This document shows positions 5,164-11,982 of a stretch of 13,895 nucleotides of DNA, piece by piece. The translations under genes and the position numbers were made by a program. The notes below the pieces were generated by a model. That model worked only from the letters and a program-made list of their open reading frames with translations, had not been told where the DNA came from and searched no databases. Every line of letters begins with the position of its first letter. Within the stretch, counting starts at the first letter, position 1. Origin of the DNA: Paracoccaceae bacterium (GTDB lineage: Bacteria; Pseudomonadota; Alphaproteobacteria; Rhodobacterales; Rhodobacteraceae); the NCBI GenBank assembly GCA_003500165.1, contig DNSZ01000312.1, positions 1-13,895 on the forward strand, read 5' to 3'.

Positions 5164-8013
5164 TTACTCTGCCGCCTCGGCATAGTCGGCCACCGGCGGG
5201 CAGGTGCAGACCAGATTGCGGTCGCCGAACGCATTGTCGACCCGGTTGACCGGTGCCCAGTACTTGTCGACCCGGAACGACCCGGGCGGGAAGCATGCCG
5301 CCTCGCGGCTGTAGGGCCGGTCCCACTCGCCGACCAGATCGGCCATGGTGTGCGGCGCGTTCTTCAGCGGGTTGTTTTCGCGGTCCATCCGGCCTTCCTC
5401 GATCGCGCGGATTTCCGCGCGGATGCCCAGCATCGCGTCGCAGAACCGGTCGAGTTCGGCCTTGGTCTCGGATTCGGTGGGTTCGATCATCAGCGTGCCG
5501 GCCACCGGCCAGCTCATGGTGGGCGCGTGAAAGCCGCAATCGATCAGCCGTTTGGCGATGTCGTCCACGCTGACCCCGGCGCTTTCGGCAAACGGGCGGG
5601 TGTCGATGATGCATTCATGGGCGATGCGGCCGTTTCGCCCGGTGAACAGCACGTCAAACGCCCCTTCGAGCCGTTTGGCGATGTAGTTTGCGTTCAGGAT
5701 CGCGACCTTCGTCGCCTGGGTCAGCCCCTTGCCGCCCATCATCAGGACATAGGCCCAGGAGATCGGCAGGATCGAGGCCGAGCTGAACGGCGCGGCCGCC
5801 ACCGCCCCCGCCGCGCCGGTTGTCGGATCGGACGGCAGGAACGGGGCGAGATGGGCCTTGACCCCGATCGGGCCCATGCCGGGCCCGCCCCCGCCATGCG
5901 GGATGCAGAAGGTCTTGTGCAGGTTCAGATGGCTGACATCGGCGCCCAGCTCGCCCGGCTTGGCGATCCCGACCAGCGCGTTGAGGTTGGCCCCGTCCAG
6001 ATAGACCTGCCCGCCAAAGGCATGGGTGATCTCGCAGACCTCGCGGACCGTCTCCTCGAACACCCCATGGGTCGAGGGATAGGTGATCATGCAGGCGGCC
6101 AGCCGATCGCCGGCCGCCGCCGCCTTGGCGCGGAAATCAGTGAGATCGATATCGCCGTTCCTGGCCGATTTCACCACCACCACTTCAAGCCCGGCCATAT
6201 GGGCCGAGGCGGGGTTGGTGCCATGCGCCGATACCGGGATCAGGCAGATGTCGCGGCCCGCCTCGCCGCGCGAGCGGTGCCAGGCGCGGATCGTCATCAG
6301 CCCGGCATATTCGCCCTGTGCGCCCGAATTGGGCTGCATCGACATCGCGTCATAGCCGGTGATCTGGCACAGCTTTGCCGACAGATCGGCGATCATCTCG
6401 GCATAGCCCGCGACCTGGTCGGCGGGAACGAACGGGTGAATCAGCGAGAAGGCGCGCCAGCTGATCGGCATCATCTCGGCCGCTGCGTTCAGCTTCATCG
6501 TGCACGAGCCAAGCGGGATCATCGCCCGGTCGAGCGCCAGGTCGCGGTCGGCCAGCCGGCGCATGTAGCGCATCATCTCGGTCTCGGCCCGGTTCATGTG
6601 GAACACCGGATGGGTCAGATAGTCGGTCGTGCGCAACAGCGCCTCGGGCAGGCGATATTCGGGTCTGTGATCGTCATCGGTGCGCTGGATGCCGAAGGCG
6701 CGCCACACCGCCTCGATATCGGCCGGCCGGGTGCGTTCGTCGACCGTGATGCCGACCCGGTTGCGGCCCACCGGGCGCAGGTTGATGCCCTCGTCGACGG
6801 CCGATTTCAGGACCACGGTCTGCAGCGCGCCGGTTTCCACCGTGATCGTGTCGAAGAACGTGTCGGGCGCCACCGTAAAGCCCGCTTCGCTCAGCCCGTT
6901 GGCCAGCCGCACCGCCCGCCGATGGATGCGCTGGGCGATGGCGCGCAGCCCGCGCGGGCCGTGGAACACGGTGTAGAACGAGGCGATGACAGCCGGCAGC
7001 GCCTGCGCGGTGCAGACATTGGATGTGGCCTTTTCGCGGCGGATATGCTGCTCGCGGGTTTGCAGCGCCAGACGGTAGGCGCGGTTGCCGTGGGCGTCCT
7101 GCGACACGCCGACAAGCCGGCCGGGCAGATACCGCTTATAGGCTTCGCGGGTCGCCAGATAGGCCGCATGCGGTCCGCCATAGCCCACCGGAACACCAAA
7201 GCGCTGGGTCGAGCCGACCGCGATATCGGCGCCCATGGCGCCCGGCTCCTTGAGCAGCAGCAGCGCCATGGGGTCGGCCGCCACGATGCCGATGGCCGAC
7301 GCGCCATGCAGCGCCGCGATCGCATCGGCAAAGTCGCGCAGCCCGCCATGGGTGCCGGGATACTGGAAGATCGCGCCGAAAACCGCCCCGGGGTCGAGGT
7401 CGGTTTCGGGGTCCCCGACGGTGACCGCGATGCCCAGGGGTTCGGCCCGGGTGCGGATCACCGCGATGCTTTGCGGGTGGCATTCGGCATCGACGAAGAA
7501 ACCGCGCGCCTTCGATTTCGCCACCCGCTCGGCCATCACCATGGCTTCCGCCGCCGCCGTCGCCTCGTCCAGAAGCGAGGCATTGGCCACCGGCAGCCCG
7601 GTCAGATCGCTGACCATGGTCTGGAAGTTCAGCAGCGCCTCGAGCCGGCCCTGGCTGATCTCCGGCTGATATGGGGTGTAGGCGGTGTACCAGGCGGGGT
7701 TTTCCAGCACGTTGCGCTGGATCGCCGGCGGGGTGATGGTGCCGTGATAGCCCTGCCCGATGAGCGACGTCAGAACCCGGTTCTTCGCCGACACCTGGCG
7801 CAGGTGCAAGAGCATCTCGCGCTCCGACTTGCCCCGACCGAGGCTCAGCGGTTCGGCCTGAAGGATCGCGTCGGGCACGGTTTCGGCGATCAGCGCCTCG
7901 AGCGTTTCAAGCCCGAGCAGCCCCAGCATATCGACCATTTCCTGGGGCGAAGGGCCGATATGGCGGCGATTGGCGAAGTCGTAGGGCAGATAGTCGGTCG
8001 GCGTATACGGCAT
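5164..8013 (-). CDS. gcvP: Glycine dehydrogenase (decarboxylating), glycine cleavage P-protein
   Basis: This 949-aa, full-length single-chain P-protein decarboxylates glycine with pyridoxal phosphate and passes the aminomethyl group to the lipoyl arm of GcvH. The N-terminal half begins with FANRRHIGPS (residues 13-22) and contains GYHGTITPPAIQRN (88-101), NPAWYTAYTPYQPEISQG (105-122) and VGVSQD/QTREQHIRREKATSN (301-332). The C-terminal half has PLGSCTMKLN (500-509) and the PLP-lysine motif HLNLHKTFCIPHGGGGPG (695-712), with Lys700 forming the Schiff base. The ATG is preceded by AAGGA at 8 nt. It is the last gene of gcvT-gcvH-gcvP and lies 117 nt after gcvH, so it probably shares the riboswitch-controlled transcript. 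Nothing appears truncated. Identification is firm. Confidence 0.98.
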   Translation of the reverse strand: MPYTPTDYLPYDFANRRHIGPSPQEMVDMLGLLGLETLEALIAETVPDAILQAEPLSLGRGKSEREMLLHLRQVSAKNRVLTSLIGQGYHGTITPPAIQRNVLENPAWYTAYTPYQPEISQGRLEALLNFQTMVSDLTGLPVANASLLDEATAAAEAMVMAERVAKSKARGFFVDAECHPQSIAVIRTRAEPLGIAVTVGDPETDLDPGAVFGAIFQYPGTHGGLRDFADAIAALHGASAIGIVAADPMALLLLKEPGAMGADIAVGSTQRFGVPVGYGGPHAAYLATREAYKRYLPGRLVGVSQDAHGNRAYRLALQTREQHIRREKATSNVCTAQALPAVIASFYTVFHGPRGLRAIAQRIHRRAVRLANGLSEAGFTVAPDTFFDTITVETGALQTVVLKSAVDEGINLRPVGRNRVGITVDERTRPADIEAVWRAFGIQRTDDDHRPEYRLPEALLRTTDYLTHPVFHMNRAETEMMRYMRRLADRDLALDRAMIPLGSCTMKLNAAAEMMPISWRAFSLIHPFVPADQVAGYAEMIADLSAKLCQITGYDAMSMQPNSGAQGEYAGLMTIRAWHRSRGEAGRDICLIPVSAHGTNPASAHMAGLEVVVVKSARNGDIDLTDFRAKAAAAGDRLAACMITYPSTHGVFEETVREVCEITHAFGGQVYLDGANLNALVGIAKPGELGADVSHLNLHKTFCIPHGGGGPGMGPIGVKAHLAPFLPSDPTTGAAGAVAAAPFSSASILPISWAYVLMMGGKGLTQATKVAILNANYIAKRLEGAFDVLFTGRNGRIAHECIIDTRPFAESAGVSVDDIAKRLIDCGFHAPTMSWPVAGTLMIEPTESETKAELDRFCDAMLGIRAEIRAIEEGRMDRENNPLKNAPHTMADLVGEWDRPYSREAACFPPGSFRVDKYWAPVNRVDNAFGDRNLVCTCPPVADYAEAAE

Positions 8014-8106
8014 GGGCCGGGTCCTTCGCTGGTCGGTTCGGGGCAGGCCCCGTCGGGCCGGACAGGCGGCCCCCTGTCTGAGTTTGCCGGCGACGGCATC
8101 GCGGCG

Positions 8107-8120
8107 GCGCCGGCCGGCGC
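8107..8120. repeat. 14-bp perfect palindrome in the gcvH-gcvP spacer
   Basis: The sequence gcgccggccggcgc is a perfect palindrome lying 11 nt after the gcvH stop. A second small dyad, gacagg/cctgtc (8061-8066 with 8073-8078, loop cggccc), is in the same 117-nt spacer. Together they could act as an attenuating or stabilising intercistronic structure that sets the gcvH:gcvP ratio. They could also be chance repeats in GC-rich DNA. Confidence 0.35.
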
Positions 8121-8130
8121 GTCAGCGCGT

Positions 8131-8487
8131 TCAGGCGATATGGGCCTGATAGGCGTCCTCGTCCATGAAATCGTCCAGGACCGCGGGGTCGTCGACCCTC
8201 ATGCGGAAGAACCAGGCGGCCAGCGGATCGTCGTTCACCAGCGCCGGCTTGTCCGGCAGATCGGCATTCACCTCGACGATTTCGCCATCCATCGGGGCAG
8301 AGATGTCAGAGGCTGCCTTGACGCTTTCGATCACGACGATCTCGTCGCCCTTGGTCACCATCGTGCCTTCTTCGGGCAGTTCGACGAACACGACATCGCC
8401 CAGCTCCTTGGCGGCGTATTCGGTGATGCCCACGGTGACGATGTCGCCGTCGGCGTCGAGCCATTCATGGTCTTCGGTGAATTTCAT
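8131..8487 (-). CDS. gcvH: Glycine cleavage system H-protein (lipoyl carrier)
   Basis: This 118-aa protein is the mobile lipoyl carrier that shuttles the aminomethyl group between the P, T and L proteins. It opens with MKFTEDHEW, the usual GcvH start. The lipoylation motif VVIESVKAASDI (51-62) has Lys57 as the modified residue. GITEYAAKELGDVVFVELPE (20-39) is the conserved core strand region. GGAG lies 8 nt before the ATG. The gene starts 20 nt after gcvT, so the two are co-transcribed. Length is slightly under the typical 125-130 aa, but all core elements are present. Confidence 0.98.
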   Translation of the reverse strand: MKFTEDHEWLDADGDIVTVGITEYAAKELGDVVFVELPEEGTMVTKGDEIVVIESVKAASDISAPMDGEIVEVNADLPDKPALVNDDPLAAWFFRMRVDDPAVLDDFMDEDAYQAHIA

Positions 8488-8507
8488 GCGGGTCTCCTCG
8501 GCGGGGT

Positions 8508-9638
8508 TCAGCGGACATAGCCCTGTGGAACGAATGGCAGCTTGACGACCTCCACGGGTTCGCGCCGGCCGCGCAGTTCGCCATGGACGGTCGTGCCGGG
8601 CCGCGCTGCCCGGGCCTCGACATAGCCCATGGCAACGGGTCCGCCAACGCTTGGCCCATAGCCGCCCGACGTGATGCGGCCGATCGGCTCGGCCGCGTCG
8701 GGGGTCTCGAACAGCATGACCCCCGCCCGCATCGGTGCGGCACCCTGCGGCCTTAGCCCGACGCGGCGGCGGGCCGGGCCATCGGCCAGTTCGCGCAGGA
8801 TGCGGTCGGCACCGGGAAAGCCGCCGGCGCGGGCGCCGCCCGGGCGGCGGGCCCGGCCGATCGACCAGGCAAGCGCCGCCTCGACGGGCGATGTGGTTTC
8901 GTCGATGTCCTGGCCATACAGGCACAGCCCCGCCTCGAGCCGCAGCGAATCGCGCGCGCCCAGGCCGGCGGGCCGCACCCGGTCGTCCTCCATGAACGCC
9001 TCGGCCAGTTCCTCGGCGATATCGGCGGCGAGCCCGATTTCGAACCCGTCCTCGCCGGTATAGCCCGAACGCGAAATCCATAACGGGTCGCCGGCCCAGT
9101 CGAAGCGATGCGCCTGCATGAAGCTCAGCCGGTGCGAATCATGGATCAGCGGCGCCAGTGCCTCGGCCGATTGCGGCCCCTGCAACGCGATCAGCGCGGC
9201 GTTCTCCAGCGGCTCGATCGTCACATCGCCCGGCAGACGGTCCTGCAGATGGGCGATGTCGGCCGCGGCCCGGGCGGCGTTGAGCACCAGGAGCAGGTCG
9301 TCGTCCCGCCGCGTCACCATCAGATCGTCGATGATGCCACCCGAATCGGTGGTCAGCTGGGTGTAGCGCATGGCGCCTTCGGCAAGGCCCAGAATGTCGC
9401 CCGGGACCAGCGCCTCCAGCGCCCGCGCGGCATCGGCCGGATCGCCGGAGCCGGGGCGCAGCGCGACCTGTCCCATATGGCTGACATCGAACAGGCTGAC
9501 CGCCTCGCGGGTGTGTTCGTGTTCGGCCTTCACCCCGGGCGGATAGTTGAGCGGCAGGGCCCAGCCGGCAAACGGCGTCATCCGCGCGCCGTGGCGCAGG
9601 TGAAACTCGGCGAGCGGGGTCGCGCGCGCGTCGGTCAT
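8508..9638 (-). CDS. gcvT: Aminomethyltransferase, glycine cleavage T-protein
   Basis: This 376-aa T-protein transfers the methylene carbon from aminomethyl-lipoyl GcvH to tetrahydrofolate and releases ammonia. Family marks are TPFAGWALPLNY (residues 21-32), SLFDVSHMGQ (48-57), GGIIDDLMV (100-108, including the Asp region that binds folate), ALQGPQS, and SGYTGEDGFEI. The C-terminal barrel ends with the usual GYVR. The ATG is preceded by GGAGG at 7 nt. The frame stays open upstream into the riboswitch, but that part is RNA structure and not protein. It is the first gene of the gcv operon, directly behind the glycine riboswitch. Identification is firm. Confidence 0.97.
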   Translation of the reverse strand: MTDARATPLAEFHLRHGARMTPFAGWALPLNYPPGVKAEHEHTREAVSLFDVSHMGQVALRPGSGDPADAARALEALVPGDILGLAEGAMRYTQLTTDSGGIIDDLMVTRRDDDLLLVLNAARAAADIAHLQDRLPGDVTIEPLENAALIALQGPQSAEALAPLIHDSHRLSFMQAHRFDWAGDPLWISRSGYTGEDGFEIGLAADIAEELAEAFMEDDRVRPAGLGARDSLRLEAGLCLYGQDIDETTSPVEAALAWSIGRARRPGGARAGGFPGADRILRELADGPARRRVGLRPQGAAPMRAGVMLFETPDAAEPIGRITSGGYGPSVGGPVAMGYVEARAARPGTTVHGELRGRREPVEVVKLPFVPQGYVR

Positions 9639-9679
9639 GGGGCGTCCTCCGGGCGATCCGGCCGCCCGTTCCGTGCCCC
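9639..9679 (-). promoter_or_regulatory. Candidate expression platform of the glycine riboswitch (SD-sequestering hairpin)
   Basis: Between the second aptamer and the gcvT ATG the transcript can form GGGCG/CGCCC (9663-9667 with 9651-9655). This stem ends exactly where the GGAGG ribosome site (9646-9650) begins. An outer pairing GGGGC/GCCCC (9675-9679 with 9639-9643) would enclose the ribosome site. No U-run terminator is visible, so translational control is more likely than transcription attenuation. This is inference from base pairing only. Confidence 0.4.
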
Positions 9680-9830
9680 CTCTGTCCCTTCGCCTGAGAT
9701 CGTTATCCCGTCGGCGGGCGCCATGGTGCGCCTCTCTCCAGAGTGTTCCATGCGGATCGGTCCTGGGGCCTGAGCGTTTCCGGGGCGGTTGCGCCTTCGG
9801 CACCGGGTCGCGCCCGGTTCTCCCGATCCG
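9680..9830 (-). promoter_or_regulatory. Tandem glycine riboswitch (two aptamers) controlling gcvTHP
   Basis: Read on the minus strand, two glycine aptamers stand in series. Aptamer 1 (9753-9830) is closed by an 8-bp P1, CGGATCGG with CCGATCCG. It contains GGGAGA, the core GCCGAAGGCGCAACC, and CGCTCAGG ending AGGACCG. Aptamer 2 (9680-9743) is closed by CTCTG/CAGAG and contains GGAGAG, the core GCCGACGGGATAAC, and GATCTCAGGCGAAGGGACAG. The linker is 9 nt (catggaaca). These are the class signatures of the gcvT-type glycine riboswitch, which raises expression of the glycine cleavage genes when glycine binds. It lies 42 nt before the gcvT ATG. Confidence 0.95.
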
Positions 9831-9836
9831 GGAAAG

Positions 9837-9865
9837 ACCTTAGCGCCCGGTCGCGGGCCCGGCAA
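9837..9865 (-). promoter_or_regulatory. Sigma-70-type promoter for the glycine riboswitch-gcvTHP transcript
   Basis: On the minus strand, TTGCCG (-35, 9860-9865) and TAAGGT (-10, 9837-9842) are separated by 17 nt. The context CTTG...CTA resembles alphaproteobacterial housekeeping promoters. Predicted transcription starts near 9829-9831, at the first base pairs of aptamer 1 P1, so the RNA would carry almost no leader before the riboswitch. The position strongly supports the call. Confidence 0.6.
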
Positions 9866-9900
9866 GACGCGGCGCGCGGGTGCCGACGCGGGAGGCAGAT

Positions 9901-9923
9901 AACGGTCACTTTCAATGACCGTT
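9901..9923 (-). terminator. Hairpin directly after the aminotransferase stop, probable terminator
   Basis: A perfect 8-bp inverted repeat, aacggtca (9901-9908) with tgaccgtt (9916-9923), has a 7-nt loop and starts 4 nt after the TAA of the aminotransferase gene. It is less GC-rich than its surroundings. It lies upstream of the gcv promoter, so it would insulate gcvTHP from aminotransferase transcription. Only a short ATCT follows, not a true U-tract. An operator for a dimeric regulator is an alternative reading. Confidence 0.5.
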
Positions 9924-9927
9924 GGCC

Positions 9928-11181
9928 TTATGTGCCCAGCACCCTTGGCATCGGCCCGGCGGGCAATGGCTTGGCCTGGCCGGGCGGCGCCGCCGCAAGG
10001 GATGCGGCGGCGGCGTCGATCGCACCCGCGCCATGGGGAATGTCGAGCGCCTTCAGCGCCGCATCCATGGCGGCAAGCGCCCCCAGCGTCATATGGGCGT
10101 TGACATGCCCCATATGGGCAAGGCGGAAATGGCCATGCCAGGCCGGGTCGCCCGGTTCGGCCATTCCCAGCCCGATCCCCAGGGTGACGCCGGCCTCGCG
10201 TTCGAGCCAGTCGCGCAGCGCCGTGCCATGCGGCGATGGCAGGGACATCGACGTCACGGCATGGCTGCGATGCGCGGGTTCGGCCACGTTGAGCCGCAGC
10301 GGCCCCCCGGCCCCCCAGGCCGCCGCCGCGGCCCAGACAGCGCCGGCAAGCCGGGCATGCCGGGTCCACACCGCCTCGATCCCCTCTTCGCCGATCATGT
10401 CGAGCGCCGCGCGCAGCCCGTAAAGATGATGGGTCGGCGCGGTGCCGCAGAAATACTCGTAATACGCCCCGGGCCTGGTGCGCGGTGCCCAGTCCCAATA
10501 GGGGGTGACCATGCCGGCGCGGGCGCGGGCCGCCGCGGCGCGGGCGTTGAACCAGACCAGGCCAAGCCCGGGTGGTGTCATCAGCCCCTTCTGGCTGCCC
10601 GCCACCATCACATCGGCGCCCCAGGCATCCATCTCGAACCGGTCGCAGGCCAGGCTGGCGATGCAATCCACCAGGATCAGCGCCGGATGGCCCAGCGCAT
10701 CCCTTTCCGCCGCCAGCGCCGCGATATCGTTGCGGATCGAGGTCGCGGTGTCGACATGGGTGACCAGCACCGCCCGGATGCGGTGGTCCGCGTCGGCCTG
10801 CAGCGCGGCGCGCAGCCGGCCCGGATCGGCCGGCGCCCGCTTGCCGAAATCGATGATCTCGACCGCGGCGCCCAGACCCTCGGCCATCGCAGCCCAGCCA
10901 TGGCCGAACCGCCCGGTGGCCAGCGCCAGCACCCGGTCGCCGCGCGACAGCACATTGCACAGCGCGGCCTCCCAGGCGGCATGGCCGTTGCCGACATAGA
11001 TAGCGACATCGCCCCCGGCCCGGGCCACCGCCCTGAGGTCGGGGATCAGGCTTTCGGTCATCTCGACAAGCTCGCCGGCATAGATGTTCGGCGATGCGCG
11101 GTGCATGGCATTCAGAACCCTGTCGGGCATCACCGAAGGTCCGGGGATCGCCAGATAGGGGCGTCCGTTGGCCAGGGTCAT
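9928..11181 (-). CDS. Class V PLP aminotransferase, serine/alanine-glyoxylate aminotransferase type
   Basis: This 417-aa fold-type I PLP enzyme most resembles serine-glyoxylate or alanine-glyoxylate aminotransferases. The reaction would be glyoxylate plus serine (or alanine) to glycine plus hydroxypyruvate (or pyruvate). PGPSVMPDRVLNAM (residues 13-26) is the typical N-terminal motif. GNGHAAWEAAL (64-74) is the cofactor phosphate/ring region. VDCIAS has Asp172, which contacts the PLP nitrogen. GSQKGLMTPPG (195-205) places the Schiff-base lysine at 198. RLAHMGH (353-359) holds the carboxylate-binding Arg. AGGAGG lies 7 nt before the ATG. It sits just upstream of gcvTHP, separated by a hairpin and a new promoter, which fits a glycine-producing role. 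Ureidoglycine-glyoxylate aminotransferase is an alternative, but no purine-degradation gene is near. Confidence 0.88.
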   Translation of the reverse strand: MTLANGRPYLAIPGPSVMPDRVLNAMHRASPNIYAGELVEMTESLIPDLRAVARAGGDVAIYVGNGHAAWEAALCNVLSRGDRVLALATGRFGHGWAAMAEGLGAAVEIIDFGKRAPADPGRLRAALQADADHRIRAVLVTHVDTATSIRNDIAALAAERDALGHPALILVDCIASLACDRFEMDAWGADVMVAGSQKGLMTPPGLGLVWFNARAAAARARAGMVTPYWDWAPRTRPGAYYEYFCGTAPTHHLYGLRAALDMIGEEGIEAVWTRHARLAGAVWAAAAAWGAGGPLRLNVAEPAHRSHAVTSMSLPSPHGTALRDWLEREAGVTLGIGLGMAEPGDPAWHGHFRLAHMGHVNAHMTLGALAAMDAALKALDIPHGAGAIDAAAASLAAAPPGQAKPLPAGPMPRVLGT

Positions 11182-11286
11182 GGGGCAACCTCCTGTCCGA
11201 AAGGCGCGGCCGGGGGGGGCCGGCTTGCCAGATCAGGCCATTCCGGATAGACGGCCTCGTTGTCAATGCGGCGCGGGCTGTAGACC
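11182..11286. other. Divergent intergenic region between aminotransferase and phosphatase genes
   Basis: This 105-bp gap must hold both start regions. On the minus strand a perfect TTGACA (11261-11266) lies about 80 nt before the aminotransferase ATG, but a matching -10 at 16-18 nt is poor (GAATGG). A run of eight G (11212-11219) lies in the likely aminotransferase leader. On the plus strand I find neither a clear promoter nor a clear ribosome site before the phosphatase ATG. Confidence 0.4.
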
Positions 11287-11982
11287 ATGCTACTGAAGCT
11301 GCACGACCGGCTGCTCAACCTCGACCGGTATCTGCGCGAAAAAGCCGGCAACTCGATTGCCACACCGGGCCAGCGGCGCCGCGCATGGTGGCATTTCCAG
11401 TTCGTCGATCATGCCTTTCTGCGCGGCTGGTGGACCAATCTGGCCGAGGTGGCGCCGGAGGTCTGGCGGGCCAACCAACCCAGCCCGCGAAAGCTCGCGC
11501 ACCATAAGCGGCGGCTGGGGCTGAAGGCGGTTCTGAACCTGCGCGGCGAGGCCGAACAAAGCCACTATCTGTTCGAGGCCGAAGCCTGCCGCGATCTGGG
11601 GCTGGAGCTTGTCAGCGTGCGGCTGGCGGCGCGCAGCCTGCCAAAGCCTGTGTTCCTTTTCGATCTGCTTGAAGCGTTCGAGACCCTGCCGCGCCCGTTC
11701 CTGATGCATTGCAAGTCGGGCTCCGACCGGGCCGGTTTTGCTGCGGCGCTTTACCTGATCGCCATCGAGGGGCGCCCGGTGGCCGAGGCCAAGCGCCAGC
11801 TGCACTGGAAACACCTGCATCTGCGCTCGACCCGGACCGGGGTGCTCGACCATTTCTTCGACGCCTACCAGGCCGATACCATCGACGAGCCGATTCCGCT
11901 GCGCGACTGGATCGCGAGCCGCTACGATCGCGATGCGCTGCAGGCCGAATTCATGGAAAGGCTTTCGGGTCGCCGTGGCTGA
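11287..11982 (+). CDS. Cysteine-based protein tyrosine / dual-specificity phosphatase-like protein
   Basis: This 231-aa protein carries the cysteine phosphatase P-loop HCKSGSDRAG (residues 141-150). Cys142 is the nucleophile and Arg148 binds phosphate (CX5R). The upstream strand KAVLNLRGE (80-88) and the helix after the P-loop match the small DSP/PTP fold. The region before the P-loop where a general-acid Asp would be expected (VRLAARSLPK, 111-120) has none, so the acid may be elsewhere or the mechanism unusual. The N-terminal 60 residues are basic and rich in Trp and aromatic residues (AWWHFQF, GWW) and may contact membrane or a partner. There is no signal peptide. The ATG lacks a clear ribosome site. 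Its last 8 nt overlap the ABC exporter start, so the two are coupled. Phosphoprotein, phosphoinositide or lipid phosphate are all possible substrates. Confidence 0.8.
   Translation: MLLKLHDRLLNLDRYLREKAGNSIATPGQRRRAWWHFQFVDHAFLRGWWTNLAEVAPEVWRANQPSPRKLAHHKRRLGLKAVLNLRGEAEQSHYLFEAEACRDLGLELVSVRLAARSLPKPVFLFDLLEAFETLPRPFLMHCKSGSDRAGFAAALYLIAIEGRPVAEAKRQLHWKHLHLRSTRTGVLDHFFDAYQADTIDEPIPLRDWIASRYDRDALQAEFMERLSGRRG

Noticed and set aside
4981..8520. A plus-strand open frame of 1179 codons opposite gcvP and gcvH
   Set aside because: It is the antisense of firmly identified genes. The Arg/His/Gly/Asp-rich translation shows no family motif, as expected of a mirror frame in GC-rich DNA.
9639..9803. 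N-terminal extension of GcvT upstream of the chosen ATG
   Set aside because: The extension lies in the riboswitch. The chosen ATG has a good GGAGG site and gives the normal family start and length.
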